Assembly: GCA_026413225.1 (NCBI GenBank)
Contig: CM048554.1
Coordinates: 57,247,463 to 57,311,462 of the forward strand
DNA from: Otis tarda
Lineage: Eukaryota > Chordata > Aves > Otidiformes > Otididae
Length of the DNA: 64,000 bases
Direction of reading: 5' to 3'
Positions 62,328 to 64,000 of this stretch are shown here, in pieces (position 1 is the first letter of the stretch; the number at the start of each line of letters is the position of its first letter). The notes beneath the pieces were generated by a model. That model worked only from the letters and a program-made list of their open reading frames with translations, did no database searches and was not told the DNA's origin. A program made the translations under genes and the position numbers.

Positions 62328-62420
62328 AAAATTTAGCCCTTCACAGCACCAACCTTTAACTATATAATCTCATTAATAAGGAACAGGAAATATAACCAAG
62401 GGAGTTTCTGCATTTGTTTA

Positions 62421-64000
62421 TGGACCGGTAATATAAGGTGAATAACTTAATTTTGCAGCACTTTTAGTCTTGTTCCTATCTGTAATATGTATTTCCTGGA
62501 AGCAAATATCCAAATCATATAGCCAAGGTTTCAGTATCTACTCTGTATTGCCCCCTTTTATTTTAGAATATATTAACTGCATAGCCATCTTATTTTAGCC
62601 TCAGAGTATATGCTCAGGTGTTTTTTCAGACAAGCAATTAGAAGATTGGAAAGTCTCACAAAATGTTCCTATGAATTGTTCCATGGAGAGCACATCTAGA
62701 AGACAAAATGACTGCAGGATCCCATGGCACCATTATAGCCAAAAGTTATTGCTCACTGTGCAAAGTGACTTGTAGAGGTGTATACAAAATTGTGCAATTA
62801 AAAAAAAACAAAATCCCCAAACTTGAAACCACCTCCAAATAAACAGCATAGTTGCTAGCCAAGTAACTTGTATGTATGTCACCTGCTAAAATCCAAGCCT
62901 TTTCAGGTCAAGGGCTGATAATTTTACATTAAAACATGCCTTATATTAGCTTTATTAGAAATTTCACAAAAAGTCAAAACCCCTCTTGCTCTGGAAACAA
63001 GTAGTACAGAATCCCCTTGCCTTTTTCTGTTTGCTGAATAGCATATCAAAACACTACAGAAACTTGGGATATCAGGGAAGGCTCTCTGGGAAGGAAATAA
63101 AACAAAACCGACTTGTCAAATGGGACTTCCTGCTGCTGCACACCATGTGGTGCTCTAGTGAGCTGCATCTGTTCAGCTGTTAAACATAGTGGTGAGTACG
63201 ATACTGACAGCAGTGACATTATCAAATATGCTGAGTGGTTATAAAGGCTCCATAGTATAATCTTTTCACTTTTTATTTTAATTGGTAGAAGTTACTGTAA
63301 AGAAGCTTCATGTATGATAATACTCCTTGTGCACGTCCCTAAATGGGAAGGCACTGCTACATAATCCACAGCGCGCCTTGACAACTCCATCTGCTATGCA
63401 AGAGAAGGGCTGAGTACTTTGCTCCATGAACTTTCGTTTGTTCCCTGGAATTCACTGGATCAGGAAAAAAAAAAAAAAAAAAAAAAAACGATATGCGGAA
63501 AAATAAGGCTTCAGGACATTAATGGGGTTTCACAGTGAACAGGAAGAATGCAGTCCATAGCATTCAGTGTGTAGGCAGTAAGCACAAGTCCACCAAGGAT
63601 GAGGGCTGAACAGAAAATAACAAGAGATTCAAGCCCCAAAATTGAGCATGATGACATCTGTTGAGGATGTAATGCTTCAACCCCATCCTGCAATCCAGAG
63701 GCCCAGGATGAAGAGAAGTATGTGACTCATCAGCAGAACACATAGATAGAAGATTTCCTAGTCCTTTACAAGCGGCTTTTCCTAGACCACAGAGAATGTA
63801 TAACACTGCAGCAGCAAATATGATTTACATCTCCCTGAGGGAATATTTGGACTTACATTTGGTCCTTGACTGAACATAGATTATCACCTACAAATTCTAG
63901 CACAAGAAGTTAAAGCCACATTAGTAGTTTCATGCTGCTGTGCCGAAGGCTTCAGGATAATTTCACAGAGAACTGGCAAAACTGAAGGACTGCGTCTTTC
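62421..64000. other. Non-coding sequence with an A24 run
   Basis: This is unique sequence with A24 at 63465-63488. Minus-strand frames at 63511-63806 reach 80 codons and are cysteine- and leucine-rich, but no domain is recognisable. Nothing else was seen. Confidence 0.6.
63465..63488. repeat. A24 homopolymer
   Basis: A run of 24 A residues. The sequence just upstream (63300-63460) is not a recognised retroposed element, although an unrecognised processed copy cannot be excluded. Confidence 0.97.

Larger units (their letters stand above)
62010..62420 (+). mobile_element. LTR-like block, family unknown
   Basis: This segment resembles the U3-R part of an LTR or another promoter. Two copies of CACCTGGTGGTGG (62133-62145 and 62161-62173) lie just upstream of a good TATA box (GTATAAAAGC, 62189-62198). 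A tandem triplet of about 19 bp follows (62270-62327), then weak polyadenylation-like AT-rich motifs around 62370-62395. No clear TG...CA ends, target duplication or internal retroviral sequence was found, and the boundaries are guesses. A host promoter or enhancer is the alternative. Confidence 0.3.

Noticed and set aside
1..64000. CRISPR arrays, bacterial operons, phage or plasmid genes
   Set aside because: No regularly spaced repeats, ribosome-binding sites or tightly packed genes; composition and CR1/LTR content are those of a bird nuclear genome.
1..64000. tRNA, rRNA, snRNA or microRNA genes
   Set aside because: No tRNA box A/box B pairs or rRNA-like blocks were recognised by eye. Small hairpin RNAs cannot be excluded without a folding search.

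Overview
This is a stretch of avian nuclear DNA that is AT-rich and almost entirely non-coding. No complete host protein-coding gene, rRNA, tRNA or CRISPR array could be supported. The bird assignment rests on seven copies of the CR1 LINE retrotransposon with the typical avian 3' end (an octamer ATTCTATG-type tail and no poly-A), and on a solo LTR whose sequence I recognise as an endogenous retrovirus LTR type widespread in bird genomes. The rest looks like gene-desert or long-intron sequence: homopolymer runs, short tandem repeats, and open frames of chance length on both strands.

Layout. 1-2146 is unique sequence with one weak exon-like segment that ends at a strong splice donor. 2147-3110 is a 5'-truncated CR1 on the minus strand that keeps the reverse transcriptase FADD box. 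5583-6041 is a probable retroviral LTR on the plus strand, with CCAAT, TATA and AATAAA signals in order and a possible short piece of leader behind it. 10243-10745 is a CR1 on the plus strand, followed by a 42-bp exon candidate. 12082-12255 is a short CR1 on the minus strand. 19464-20371 holds an exon-like minus-strand segment and a 52-bp near-perfect direct duplication. 22477-24810 is the main feature: a 2.3-kb CR1 on the minus strand with a 645-codon uninterrupted frame covering the whole reverse transcriptase and the C-terminal domain, preceded by a single TAG and a remnant of the endonuclease domain. 34931-35477 is the minus-strand solo LTR. 42083-42208, 58816-58992 and 61881-61947 are CR1 3' tails. 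62010-62420 is a weaker LTR-like or promoter-like block containing two kinds of internal repeat.

How the parts relate. The CR1 copies are dead or dying insertions of one family group, cut off at different 5' points and lying in both orientations. Two of them share the same 1-bp insertion near the end of ORF2, which suggests a common source copy. If a host gene spans this window, only a few isolated candidate exons hint at it and none could be tied to a known protein. I found no convincing new biological system. The observations most worth a second look are the nearly intact CR1 frame, the shared frameshift, the 52-bp duplication that carries a splice acceptor, and the 42-bp candidate exon.
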